From contig NZ_LWQS01000034.1 of NCBI RefSeq assembly GCF_001650695.1, positions 39,580 through 103,579 on the forward strand: a DNA stretch of 64,000 bases, given 5' to 3'. The notes under the pieces were generated by a model. It had not been told where the DNA came from and searched no databases. It saw nothing but the letters and a program-made list of their open reading frames with translations. Source of the DNA: Chloroflexus islandicus (GTDB lineage: Bacteria > Chloroflexota > Chloroflexia > Chloroflexales > Chloroflexaceae). Of this stretch, positions 25,429 to 33,521 are shown in pieces. Made by a program: the position numbers and the translations under genes. The first letter of the stretch is position 1. Every line of letters begins with the position of its first letter.

Positions 25429-25612
25429 GGTTCAAGACTCCTTAGACATTACAAACGGCAGCCGATCAGGATCGCTGCCAAAGGCGGGCGGGGCAACGTG
25501 CAGATTTCCGTGGAATGCCATCGGGGTTGGCGAACAAGCGATGCAAACGGAACTTTGACCCTCTTCCTCATATCATACCGCAGAGCAGGGATCGGCGCCA
25601 GATAAGAATCCG

Positions 25613-26215
25613 CTACCGGCCAGCAGAGCCAGAACGCGCGCTCCCCTGCTCGGCCCCTCTGATCCCATCCTCGCAGACAACCAGATCAAGCCGGATATCA
25701 TGCGGCTCGCGCGGCAAGTGCGCCACTTCCTGCACGGCAAAAGCGACGCCAACCGCAATGGTAGGTGCGGTGGCCAGCAACGCATCGTAAAAACCACCGC
25801 CATACCCCAGCCGGTACAGATCGTGATCAAACGCCAGCAGCGGTACGATGGTCAACGACCACGCACCGGGTTGGGCCGGACGGATCTGGCGCGGCTGGAG
25901 CGTGCCAAACCTTCCGCGCACCCATTCGGTTTCGGCAAGGCTGTCGATCCAGCTATGCTCGAGCCGGCGCTGACCGGCCACCACCGGCACAGCCACTGCT
26001 TTGCCGGCAGCTAACGCCGCCGCGATCAGCGGTCTCGTATCAACCTCGGATCGCATTGGCATATAGCAATGAATAGCCGTCGCCGCCAGAAATGCCGGCA
26101 GTTGCTGCACCAAGGCGCAGATCTGCGCACTGCGCCGATCACGATCGGGCAGCGCATCGCGGCGCGCCATCATTGCGGCCCGCAAAGCGGCTTTCTGGGC
26201 GGCAAGCTCGGTCAT
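25613..26215 (-). CDS. 5-formyltetrahydrofolate cyclo-ligase
   Basis: This 200-residue enzyme (YgfA/MTHFS family) converts 5-formyltetrahydrofolate to 5,10-methenyltetrahydrofolate using ATP, returning stored folate to the one-carbon pool. Family features are the basic N-terminal helix KAALRAAMMARRDAL, the middle CYMPMRSEVDTRPLI, and the C-terminal nucleotide/Mg loop DHDLYRLGYGGGFYD. The tail (QGSARSGSAGR) is low complexity. The 184-bp gap downstream of it contains a hairpin GGCAGC...GCTGCC but no recognisable 6S RNA. Confidence 0.93.
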   Translation of the reverse strand: MTELAAQKAALRAAMMARRDALPDRDRRSAQICALVQQLPAFLAATAIHCYMPMRSEVDTRPLIAAALAAGKAVAVPVVAGQRRLEHSWIDSLAETEWVRGRFGTLQPRQIRPAQPGAWSLTIVPLLAFDHDLYRLGYGGGFYDALLATAPTIAVGVAFAVQEVAHLPREPHDIRLDLVVCEDGIRGAEQGSARSGSAGR

Positions 26216-26245
26216 GTCTTCGATGATATCCGCTCCATTGAACTA

Positions 26246-26364
26246 TCGTACCACAGAAAACGCAGAGGGCGCAGAGGACAACACCCCTAACCCTCTGCGC
26301 TCTTCGCGTTCTCTGCGTCTTTGCGTTAAAATCCTTTGCGCCTTTGCCCCCTCTGCGCCTCTCC
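26246..26364. repeat. Dispersed CGCAGAG/CTCTGCG inverted repeat
   Basis: AACGCAGAGGGCGCAGAGG faces repeated CTCTGCG, CTTTGCG and CTCTGCGTCTTTGCGTT motifs, giving a long imperfect hairpin. A related copy lies at 42796-43008. It sits between two genes and looks non-coding. Confidence 0.8.
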
Positions 26365-26366
26365 AT

Positions 26367-26702
26367 TTACAGGTGGGGCGCTTTGATTTTGCGAATGACG
26401 CTCGCAAACGGCGGCAACGGCTTGGGCTTCGGATTGCGCGGGAACCACCCCAAATCGGCCCGCACGGCTTGCTCTTTGAGCTCGGTGGCCCCCCAGATAA
26501 ACGAAGCGCCGGTCACGCCGAGCAACGCCGACCAACCCGCATCCGCCACCAACAGCGAGAGCACGATGATGCCGACTCCAAAGAGTAAGGGATACGGCCA
26601 CCACAGGTAGCCGAGATGGTACTCCATGCGAATGACCCAAAAGAAGCCAAAGCCGATAATGCCAAGGCTAAAGAGACCGATTGCCAGACCTTCCCACATC
26701 AT
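26367..26702 (-). CDS. DUF4491-like small membrane protein
   Basis: This 111-residue protein has three predicted membrane helices (GLAIGLFSLGIIGFGFFWVI, YPLLFGVGIIVLSLLVA, and SALLGVTGASFIWGATEL) followed by a cytoplasmic tail EQAVRADLGWFPRNPKPK. The arrangement of a helix ending in an acidic ELxEQ motif and then GWFPxNP is the pattern I associate with DUF4491. The function of the family is unknown. A related but divergent protein is encoded 41 bp upstream, so they probably form a tandem pair. Confidence 0.75.
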   Translation of the reverse strand: MMWEGLAIGLFSLGIIGFGFFWVIRMEYHLGYLWWPYPLLFGVGIIVLSLLVADAGWSALLGVTGASFIWGATELKEQAVRADLGWFPRNPKPKPLPPFASVIRKIKAPHL

Positions 26703-26743
26703 AGCGATGACCTCAGTGATATGTGCTGCTAATCCATGCAGTG

Positions 26744-27157
26744 CTACGAGGCGATTTCGGGTTTGCGGTGCGCCGTTGGCTGCGTATCAACGAACGGATC
26801 GCTCGGCTCGCGATCGAGCGGGTCGTGGAGTGTCGCCTTGCCCTCAGCCAGATAACGGGCATGGCGGGGGTTGTTAGGGTTCGCCGGCGCATGGCCGTGG
26901 CGCACTCGCCGGTCTTGCCGCACTAGCTCAAACGCATCCCACCACAGCGCGATCCCAACCACGCTGCACACGCCGCCGATGGTGACATTCGGCGCGAAGA
27001 GGGCAGCAACGTTGAGGATAAGACCGGCGATGATCAACGCAACCATCGGCGGGCGAATGTCGGCGCTCTTGGCCTCAAGCCAACGAACCCCGACATGCCC
27101 CCACCAGATGCTGAGAAATGTTGCCAGCGCCAACCAGAGACCACTTGTTTGCAGCAT
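26744..27157 (-). CDS. Second DUF4491-like small membrane protein
   Basis: This 137-residue protein has the same layout as its neighbour: an N-terminal helix (SGLWLALATFLSIWWGHVGV), two further helices (VALIIAGLILNVAALFA and GGVCSVVGIALWWDAFEL), then VRQDRRVRHGHAPANPNNP, equivalent to the ELxEQ...GWFPxNP end. A longer hydrophilic C-terminal tail follows. ATG 27157 was preferred over 27181 on alignment with the neighbour. It may form a heteromeric membrane unit with the adjacent gene product; this is only inferred from adjacency. Confidence 0.7.
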   Translation of the reverse strand: MLQTSGLWLALATFLSIWWGHVGVRWLEAKSADIRPPMVALIIAGLILNVAALFAPNVTIGGVCSVVGIALWWDAFELVRQDRRVRHGHAPANPNNPRHARYLAEGKATLHDPLDREPSDPFVDTQPTAHRKPEIAS

Positions 27158-27277
27158 GCCATCCCTCACAAATCTACACAAATCTTAGCAATTGTGTGCA
27201 GTATTACATGGAAGGGCTGGCATGTCAAGTGCGAAGAGGACATGTAGGAGAGGGTTAAGGCATCTATCGCCCCTTTC

Positions 27278-27892
27278 TTATCCGGCCTCCAATAACGCAC
27301 CCACTTCTTCGTGCATCACGGCGCGAAATTGGCCCCAACTGGCCCATTTGCCGCTAATCGCCGGATCAGTCCGGTCAGACAGTTGCCGCAAGCGGGCGGC
27401 CAGCACTGGTAACTCGGCCGGCAACACGGTGCGCATCTCGGCCACCTGTTCTGCCGGGTCGGCGACGTGCAAGGCGCCGCCTATTTCATCGAGCAGAAAC
27501 ACGTAACTCACAAACCGGCGCGACATGAGATCCGGCGTTGCGTAGGTGATAACGCTCAAAAACCGGCTGATCTGGACTGTGAGGCTCGTCTCTTCGGCGA
27601 CTTCCCGTGCGAGCGCGCTGGCAATAGGTTCCCCCGGCCCGACGCCGCCGGTCAGCAGCCGGAATATCTCTGGCGGATAATACGTTTTGCGCGCTACCAA
27701 GATGCCGCCGTCGCGCCGGCGCACGACCATCCCGACTTCCCCGACCCGATCGGTCTTGATCAGCGGATCGAAGACGCCATCGGCCAGCACGACGTGGCGA
27801 TGGCGCGGCATGCCATACCGGACGGCCAGTTCAGCCACTTCAGCTTGGTGGTGAACTGGCAGGTGGGCAACAATCGACTGAATGTTCATCAT
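27278..27892 (-). CDS. Nudix hydrolase
   Basis: This 204-residue protein has a Nudix box starting GGVGPGEPIASALAREVAEE and ending TSL, which matches GX5EX7REUXEEXGU except that Ser replaces the usual Gly after EET. Substrates of the family are nucleoside diphosphates linked to another moiety. The N terminus (VAHLPVHHQAEVAELAVRYG) is a non-Nudix extension of about 40 residues, and the C terminus is helical. The substrate cannot be deduced. It stands alone, with repeat-rich DNA upstream. Confidence 0.88.
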   Translation of the reverse strand: MMNIQSIVAHLPVHHQAEVAELAVRYGMPRHRHVVLADGVFDPLIKTDRVGEVGMVVRRRDGGILVARKTYYPPEIFRLLTGGVGPGEPIASALAREVAEETSLTVQISRFLSVITYATPDLMSRRFVSYVFLLDEIGGALHVADPAEQVAEMRTVLPAELPVLAARLRQLSDRTDPAISGKWASWGQFRAVMHEEVGALLEAG

Positions 27893-28235
27893 AGCTGCTA
27901 CCTCAGCAATCTCCCGCTCAGAGTGCAGGCTAGGCGGTGTGGTAAAGGAACATGAGACTTCTCAGGCGGCGTCAAGACTACAAGCACTCGAAGGCGGTAC
28001 GGCCTGCTGTCATTGCGAGGGCGCACCGCGCCCGAAGCAATCTCCCACTTTGGCCTGTTGTCATTGCGAGGGTGCAACGCACCCGAAACAATCTCCCGCT
28101 TTGGCGGAGTCCATCACTCAACAGGCTTCGTCCTGCGCAAGCAGCGCGTATGCTTATGATCGCAAGGATATGCAGCATATAGGGATGCAGCAGCGCTGCA
28201 TCCCCATAAGCCACAGCCATCTCTTTACGCTCGCA
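27893..28235. repeat. Gap with dispersed TCATTGCGAGGG repeats
   Basis: The gap carries two tandem units of about 53 bp (about 28009-28110). Each has TGTCATTGCGAGGG, a short GC palindrome, then CAATCTCCC. The rest holds GCAGCGCTGC and other short palindromes. Open frames across it have no protein-like features. Related units occur at 30655-31105 and 45425-45848. Confidence 0.8.
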
Positions 28236-29057
28236 TTACCGTTGCAGCCGGGCCACAATCGTCAGATCCTTGGCCGGCCACGTGGCCAAATCCTGCTGGG
28301 GATGGTGCGAGTCGCTGCCGCCGGAGACGAGCAGGTTATGCCGCTGCGCCGCCGCCAGCAACCGCGCGCGGGTAGCGGCGTCATGGGTTGGGTAATAGAC
28401 CTCGATTCCATCCAGACCCGCCGCCGCCAAAGCGGCAATGTCATCATCAGTGGCTGGAATGGCATAGATGCCTTTAGCGCGGCCCGGATGGGCCAGTACC
28501 GCCAACCCGCCGAGGTCGTGCGCAACGCTGATAATCTCGTCAACACTCAACGGCCGGTACGCCGCAGCGAAGTGGGTGAGGATGAAGCGCATCCCGGCCT
28601 CTTCGTCGCCTTCGCCGGCCACCCGGCCGGGCAAGTCATTGTTGCGCGCCAATGCCAGCGCGACATCAGCCACTGTCGGCGGACGATCGCGATCGCTGAG
28701 GCCGGGCAATCGAAAGCCGGCTGCCGCCAGATCACGCAGCAATTGCGCCGCATCGGCCGCATTCCGATTGACAACCTCAGCGCACAGATCAAGCAGGGCC
28801 GGCGCTTCCGGATCAACGCCATACACCAGCGTATGCCAGAGCTTGCCGTTAAAGGCGCTATCAATCTCGACCCCGCTCACCACCTGCACACCGTAGTGCA
28901 TCCCGGCCATCGCGGTGGTAATCACATTCGCCGTCGTATTGTGATCGGTCACGGCAATCATCGTCAAGCCGCGCGCCGCCGCCGCCACCGCCAACGCCAC
29001 CGGCGTCCACGTCGCATGGTGGGGTGTGGCGTTGGTATGGATATGCAAATCGATCAT
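28236..29057 (-). CDS. PHP-domain metal-dependent phosphoesterase
   Basis: This 273-residue protein of the PHP superfamily has an N-terminal metal motif IDLHIHTNATPHH, then VTDHNTT, SGVEIDS, VLAHPGRAKGI and SGGSDSHHP, which together give the trinuclear metal centre. Standalone PHP enzymes include histidinol phosphatase-like and 3',5'-nucleoside bisphosphatase (RnaP/AMP-type) enzymes; the layout resembles the latter group more than HisK. ATG 29057 has GGAG upstream and overlaps the rhodanese-like gene by 4 bp (ATGA), so the two are translationally coupled. Confidence 0.9.
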   Translation of the reverse strand: MIDLHIHTNATPHHATWTPVALAVAAAARGLTMIAVTDHNTTANVITTAMAGMHYGVQVVSGVEIDSAFNGKLWHTLVYGVDPEAPALLDLCAEVVNRNAADAAQLLRDLAAAGFRLPGLSDRDRPPTVADVALALARNNDLPGRVAGEGDEEAGMRFILTHFAAAYRPLSVDEIISVAHDLGGLAVLAHPGRAKGIYAIPATDDDIAALAAAGLDGIEVYYPTHDAATRARLLAAAQRHNLLVSGGSDSHHPQQDLATWPAKDLTIVARLQR

Positions 29058-29569
29058 GGTCGCTCCACCGGCAGGTTGGCCGCCTGCCACGCTTCAATCC
29101 CGCCTTCAAGCGCGGCGACCGGCCCGTAGCCAAGATCACGAAAGATCTGCGCTCCGCGCTGGCCCGCCTCTGGCCGGCTAGCATCGCCGTAGGTGATGAT
29201 CACCCAGCCGGGAGGCAAAGCCGCCAGTCGCTGGTTGAGATCGGGTGAGGCCAAACTGAGCGCGCCGGGCAAATGCGCAGCTTGGTAGGCCTCACCCGAA
29301 CGCATATCGACAAAAATTACTTGGCCGGCTTGCCAGCGCTGTTGCGCATCGGCGACCGAAATCGCCGGCGCGGGCGGACTGTTGCTGAAATCGCCATGGC
29401 CAGCCGCCGCCTCAACGGTCGGCGCCACCGTCGGCGCAGCAGCCGGCGCCGGTGCGCCGGTTCCGGTGATCACGAAGGCAAACACGCCAGCCAGCACCAC
29501 AATGCCGCCGATGATCGCCGGCAAGCGCCATGCCGGCGGTTGGTTGGTATGAGCTTCAAAATGTTCCAT
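29054..29569 (-). CDS. Membrane-anchored rhodanese-like protein without the active cysteine
   Basis: This 171-residue protein has one N-terminal transmembrane helix (LPAIIGGIVVLAGVFAFVI), an Ala/Pro/Thr linker, and an extracytoplasmic rhodanese domain at about 68-168 (VIFVDMRSGEAYQAAHLPGAL, then ALEGGIEAWQAANLPVE). The catalytic loop that normally starts with Cys after a beta strand reads WVIITYGDASRPEAG, with no Cys in the protein there. Sulfur transfer is therefore unlikely, and it may be a binding or regulatory domain. It is the first gene of a two-gene unit with the PHP protein, overlapping by 4 bp. Confidence 0.83.
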   Translation of the reverse strand: MEHFEAHTNQPPAWRLPAIIGGIVVLAGVFAFVITGTGAPAPAAAPTVAPTVEAAAGHGDFSNSPPAPAISVADAQQRWQAGQVIFVDMRSGEAYQAAHLPGALSLASPDLNQRLAALPPGWVIITYGDASRPEAGQRGAQIFRDLGYGPVAALEGGIEAWQAANLPVERP

Positions 29570-29660
29570 ACATCAAATGTGGTATTGTCTACATCCTCGC
29601 GGTATTATAATGCAGATAGCTGTTCGCCGGCGCATTGCGCTCACTCACAGGAACTGCCTT

Positions 29661-30629
29661 ATGATCACCGCGCTGCTCCCTCATCTGTACCAATTACGCT
29701 TGCCGCTCCCTTTCGCCCTCAACCATGTTAACGTCTATTTGCTGCGCGATGCGCAGGGCTGGACGGTAGTCGATACCGGTTTGCACACTCCGGCCGGCGA
29801 AGCCGGTTGGCAAGCGGCTTTCGCCGAACTCGACATCGAACCGCGCCAGATCCACACCATCGTCCTCACCCATTTTCATCCCGACCACTTCGGCATGGCC
29901 GGCTGGCTGCACGAGCGTTCGGGAGCGCGCGTGCTGCTGGCGCCACGCGAGATCGAACTGGCCGAAGAGGTGTGGATGCACCGCGCCGACCATGACGATC
30001 CTAGTTTACGCCATTTTCTCCGTCACGGCATGCCCGCCGATCTCGTGCAACAGGTCGTCGGCGCAATCGCAGCCTTACGCGCCGCCACCCGGCCGCATCC
30101 GCCGCTCACGCCGCTGCCGGCGGGCACATGGCTCACGATGGGAGAGCGGCGCTTTCTCGCGATCCATGCCCCCGGCCACAGCGACGGCCAATTAGTATTT
30201 TACTCCCCAGACGACCGGCTGGCGCTGGTTGGCGATCAAGTGTTGCTCAAGATCACGCCGCATATCGGCATCTGGCCGGAAAGCGAGCCGGATCCGTTGC
30301 GCAAATATCTCGCCTCGCTGAGCGAACTAGCCACGCTCGATGTCGAGCTGGCGCTACCCGGCCACGGCAAGACGATCACAACGTGGGCCGAGCGGGTGAC
30401 CGAATTGCAAGCGCATCACCACGAACGGTTGGCTGCCATGTTGGAAGCGGTGCGCAATGGCGCAGAAACAGCCTTCGCCGTCGCGCAGCGCGTCTTCGCC
30501 GTCGAGCGTTTCACCCCCCACGAGGCGCGGTTTGCGATTGCCGAAACGATCGCCCACCTCGAGTTGCTGGTAGCCGATGGCGCTATTCATCGTCACGAGG
30601 ACGATGAGCTGGTGCGGTATACGGCTTAA
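29661..30629 (+). CDS. MBL-fold metallohydrolase
   Basis: This 322-residue metallo-beta-lactamase-fold hydrolase carries the metal motif THFHPDHFG (HxHxDH), APGHSDGQ for the next His, the bridging Asp in LVGDQVLL, and a final LPGHGKTI. The C terminus has a winged-helix-like segment typical of the LACTB2/RNase-like subgroup (AVQRVF...HEARFAIAETIAHLELL). Substrates could be a thioester or RNA; not resolvable. ATG 29661 has AGGAA upstream. A TATAAT at 29606-29611 could be its -10. It is divergent from the rhodanese/PHP pair. Confidence 0.9.
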   Translation: MITALLPHLYQLRLPLPFALNHVNVYLLRDAQGWTVVDTGLHTPAGEAGWQAAFAELDIEPRQIHTIVLTHFHPDHFGMAGWLHERSGARVLLAPREIELAEEVWMHRADHDDPSLRHFLRHGMPADLVQQVVGAIAALRAATRPHPPLTPLPAGTWLTMGERRFLAIHAPGHSDGQLVFYSPDDRLALVGDQVLLKITPHIGIWPESEPDPLRKYLASLSELATLDVELALPGHGKTITTWAERVTELQAHHHERLAAMLEAVRNGAETAFAVAQRVFAVERFTPHEARFAIAETIAHLELLVADGAIHRHEDDELVRYTA

Positions 30630-30654
30630 CACCGGCACAGTGCGGCGCGTTCCG

Positions 30655-31105
30655 CTTGTCATTGCGAGGGAGCGGCGGCCCCCAGCCACGCGGGGGCCGC
30701 CCGACCGAAGCAATCCCCCCTCACCGGTTGTCATTGCGAGGGGGCGCAGCCCCAACGCAATCCCCCCTCACCGGTTGTCATTGCGAGGGGGCGCAGCCCC
30801 CGAAGCAATCTCCCGCTTCAGCGCAAGTGATCCCTGAGTGAACATCTCCCGTCCTCGCAGGAGATTGCTGCGCCGCCTCCGGCGGCTCGCAAGGACAGGT
30901 TCAATTGTCATTGCGAGGGAGCGGCGCTACCCAGCAACGCTGGGTGGCGCCCGACCTAAGCAATCTCCCCTCACCGGTTGTCATTGCGAGGGGGCGCAAC
31001 CCCCGAAGCAATCCCCCGCTTCAGCGCAAGTGATCCCTGAGCGGGTATCTCCCATGCTCGCGGGAGATTGCTTCGCCGCCTTCGGCGGCTCGCACTGACA
31101 CGTGT
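30655..31105. repeat. Cluster of dispersed TCATTGCGAGGG repeats
   Basis: Five direct units each begin TTGTCATTGCGAGGG, continue with a variable GC-rich palindrome (for example GGGGCGCAGCCCC), and end GAAGCAATCYCCC. Two inverted halves (GGGAGATTGCTTCGCCGCC...GGCGGCTCGCA and the copy at about 30859) face them. The family is intergenic and apparently non-coding, probably a MITE/REP-type mobile element that inserts next to older copies. Confidence 0.88.
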
Positions 31106-31210
31106 GAACGAGCGCGCTTTCGCCAATCTGTAATCTACGCACAATCTGCATACCTCAGCCCCTATGGTACGCTGCAAACAACGCAAGTCAAAGCGGGCAA
31201 AACGGGGTGG

Positions 31211-32080
31211 ATGATGGGCCGCTGGATGTATGCACCGACTATATTGCTTATCTTGATACTCAGCATCTTCGCGTTAGCCAGCGCGTTGGTTGCCCCTGCG
31301 CTCGCTATCATCGCCCTAGCCGGCAGCGTGCTTGCGCTGCTCTGGGAACGTTACCGGCTCGCGCGCGCGATGCGCGCTTTGGCCCATCATCTCCACCACG
31401 CTCCCCTCGACGCCAAACTCGAAGTTGGCACTGGCGCGTGGGGTGAAGTTTGCCATGCCGTCAACCGGCTGTTGCACCAATGGCGCACCGAGCAGCACCG
31501 GCAACGATTACAGCCGGCCCAACCGGCGCTGCGCCAAATCAATCCGCTCAACCTCCATCCGCCGGTCGATGGCCACATCACCCCTATCGCCGTCTTAGCA
31601 GTCGGCCAACTTCATCTTGCCAACGAACTCGACGAACTGCGAGCCCGAACCCATCTGATCAGCGAACCAGTCGAACGCCAACAGGCCTTGCTCCAGTGGC
31701 GCGACAACGCTGTGCTGCTCATCTGCGGCGCTCTTGCCAGTGAAGCCGATCCGTTACGGAGCGCCGTGGCGGCGGCGACCAACATCATAGCTCGCGCTGA
31801 AGCCGCTGGCTTACCCATACCGCCGATGGCCCTGAGCAGTGGCCATGGCCGGGTGGCAGTCGTGCCGCTGATCGGGTTGCACACCATCGGCGAACCGCTT
31901 GAGCAAGCCGCAACCCTTATCCATCAAACCGCACCCGGCACCCTCACCTGCGCCGAAGAGGCCTATTTTTACCTCCGCAGCGCCGGCCTGCTCCCCCTCA
32001 GCGCAGTGCGCTTTACGACGCCGGCACGCAGTTACGCCCTCGCGCTCGGCGATACCTGCCTGCATCAGAAAGCGGAATAG
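31211..32080 (+). CDS. Membrane protein with a degenerate class III nucleotide cyclase-like domain
   Basis: This 289-residue protein starts with two closely spaced membrane helices (TILLILILSIFALASALVA and ALAIIALAGSVLALLWERY). It then has a soluble region whose last 75 residues resemble the C-terminal half of adenylate/guanylate cyclases: ALSSGHGRVAVVPLIG, TIGEPLEQAATLIHQTAPG, then EEAYFYLRSAG. The metal-binding aspartates and transition-state residues of active cyclases are not evident, so I infer a non-catalytic relative. GGGGTGG precedes tandem ATGs. It lies just upstream of the rpsA promoter. The cyclase relation is by eye only. Confidence 0.65.
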   Translation: MMGRWMYAPTILLILILSIFALASALVAPALAIIALAGSVLALLWERYRLARAMRALAHHLHHAPLDAKLEVGTGAWGEVCHAVNRLLHQWRTEQHRQRLQPAQPALRQINPLNLHPPVDGHITPIAVLAVGQLHLANELDELRARTHLISEPVERQQALLQWRDNAVLLICGALASEADPLRSAVAAATNIIARAEAAGLPIPPMALSSGHGRVAVVPLIGLHTIGEPLEQAATLIHQTAPGTLTCAEEAYFYLRSAGLLPLSAVRFTTPARSYALALGDTCLHQKAE

Positions 32081-32091
32081 TATCATGATCC

Positions 32092-32120
32092 TTGCGTTTT
32101 AAATCTGCCCGGCGTATAAT
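32092..32120 (+). promoter_or_regulatory. Sigma-70-type promoter of rpsA
   Basis: TTGCGT (32092-32097), a 17-bp spacer, and a perfect TATAAT (32115-32120) lie upstream of the S1 gene. This is the clearest -35/-10 pair in the window. Confidence 0.75.
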
Positions 32121-32188
32121 ATTGCTACGTATCGCTCCGACCAAGCCCCGTCGAATGGCGCGCCGCCGCTTCTGCGCAGGGATCTTTC

Positions 32189-33394
32189 ATGGAAGAGTTG
32201 AATCATGCCGGCAATAATTCAAACGATCACGACGAAGTTCGCCAACCTGATCTGAACGATCTGCTCGATCGCGGCGATCAGGCGCTGATGGAGGAAATTC
32301 TGCGCGATCCGGCTCATGCGTATCGCAACCTCAAACACGGCGATACGGTTGATGGGCGGATCATGCGGATCGACCGCGACGAAATCCTCGTCGATATTGG
32401 CGCTAAAGCCGAAGGCGTCATCCCCAGCCGCGAGATGCAGACGCTCAGTGAAGAGGATCGCGCTGCGTTGAAGGTGGGTGATCCGGTACTTGTTTTCGTC
32501 GTCCAATCCGAAGACAAGGAAGGCCGCGCGATCCTGTCGATCGACAAGGCTCGGCAAGAGAAGAGCTGGCGCGCGTTGCAAGAATGTTACGAGCGGGGCG
32601 AGATTATCTACGCCCGCGTCAAGAACTACAACAAGGGCGGCCTGCTGGTCGATCTCGACGGCGTGCGCGGGTTTGTGCCTGCGTCACAAGTGTCGAGCAT
32701 CAGCCGCAGCTCGGAAACGCAGAAGCAATCCGAAATGGCCCGGCTGGTTAATGTCGAATTGCCGTTGAAGGTCATCGAGATTAATCGTAACCGCAACCGC
32801 CTGATCTTGTCGGAACGGCAGGCGCTCGCTGAAACCCGCGAGTCGAAGAAGGATGAGTTGCTGTCGTCGTTGCGCGAGGGCGATGTGCGCGAAGGCATCG
32901 TTTCGTCGGTGTGCGATTTTGGCGCCTTTGTCGATATTGGCGGCGCCGATGGCCTCGTTCACCTCTCCGAGATTTCGTGGTCGCGGGTGAAACATCCCGC
33001 CGAGGTGCTCAAGGTCGGCAGCAAGGTGAAGGTGTCGATCCTGAGCATCGACCACGAGCGCAAGCGGATCGCGTTGTCGATTAAGCGCACCCAGAGCGAG
33101 CCGTGGACGAAGGTGGCTGAACGGTACCAGTTGGGCCAGATCGTCGAAGGGACGATCACGCAACTCACCTCGTTCGGCGCGTTTGCCCGGATCGAGGATG
33201 GGGTAGAGGGTCTCATCCACATTTCAGAGATGGGTGATGAGCGAATCCAGCACCCCCGCGAGGTGTTGAGCGAAGGGCAAGTGGTGCAGGCCCGGATTAT
33301 CCGGATCGATCCGGCGCGGAAGCGGATGGGATTGAGTCTGCGGCTCCAACACGAGCCGTCCGAGAGCGGCGCAGAAGCGGAGGATGATGGCTAG
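32189..33394 (+). CDS. rpsA: 30S ribosomal protein S1
   Basis: This 401-residue RNA-binding protein has four S1 (OB-fold) repeats: about 48-120 (DGRIMRIDRDEILVDIGAKA), 135-205 (YARVKNYNKGGLLVDLDGV), 230-300 (EGIVSSVCDFGAFVDIGGAD) and 318-388 (EGTITQLTSFGAFARIEDGV). Four repeats is the short form common outside Proteobacteria, where six is usual. It helps mRNA binding to the 30S subunit. An acidic N terminus precedes the first repeat. A strong promoter is visible upstream and a hairpin follows the stop codon. Confidence 0.95.
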   Translation: MEELNHAGNNSNDHDEVRQPDLNDLLDRGDQALMEEILRDPAHAYRNLKHGDTVDGRIMRIDRDEILVDIGAKAEGVIPSREMQTLSEEDRAALKVGDPVLVFVVQSEDKEGRAILSIDKARQEKSWRALQECYERGEIIYARVKNYNKGGLLVDLDGVRGFVPASQVSSISRSSETQKQSEMARLVNVELPLKVIEINRNRNRLILSERQALAETRESKKDELLSSLREGDVREGIVSSVCDFGAFVDIGGADGLVHLSEISWSRVKHPAEVLKVGSKVKVSILSIDHERKRIALSIKRTQSEPWTKVAERYQLGQIVEGTITQLTSFGAFARIEDGVEGLIHISEMGDERIQHPREVLSEGQVVQARIIRIDPARKRMGLSLRLQHEPSESGAEAEDDG

Positions 33395-33398
33395 CCCC

Positions 33399-33443
33399 TG
33401 CCGTTGCTTGGTCGAGATGGCGCTCTCAACCAAGCGCAACGGC
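33399..33443 (+). terminator. Hairpin downstream of rpsA
   Basis: TGCCGTTGC-TTGGTcGAG pairs with CTC-AACCAAGCGCAACGGCA around a short loop, a long near-perfect stem just after the rpsA stop. No U-tract follows, so termination would be weak or the stem may stabilise the mRNA. Confidence 0.55.
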
Positions 33444-33521
33444 ACGGGAGGGCAATATTCGGATTCCCCGGTCTGTCAGGCCCAATAGTCGTTTCCTCCA
33501 GTCTAGCAGGTGGAGAAGAGT

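Noticed and set aside
25429..25612. 6S RNA next to the 5-FTHF cyclo-ligase gene
   Set aside because: The gap has a GGCAGC/GCTGCC hairpin but no long closing stem with a central bubble could be traced by eye; evidence too thin to call.
27882..29129. 415-codon plus-strand frame across repeats and the PHP gene
   Set aside because: It translates intergenic repeats and the antisense of the PHP gene.
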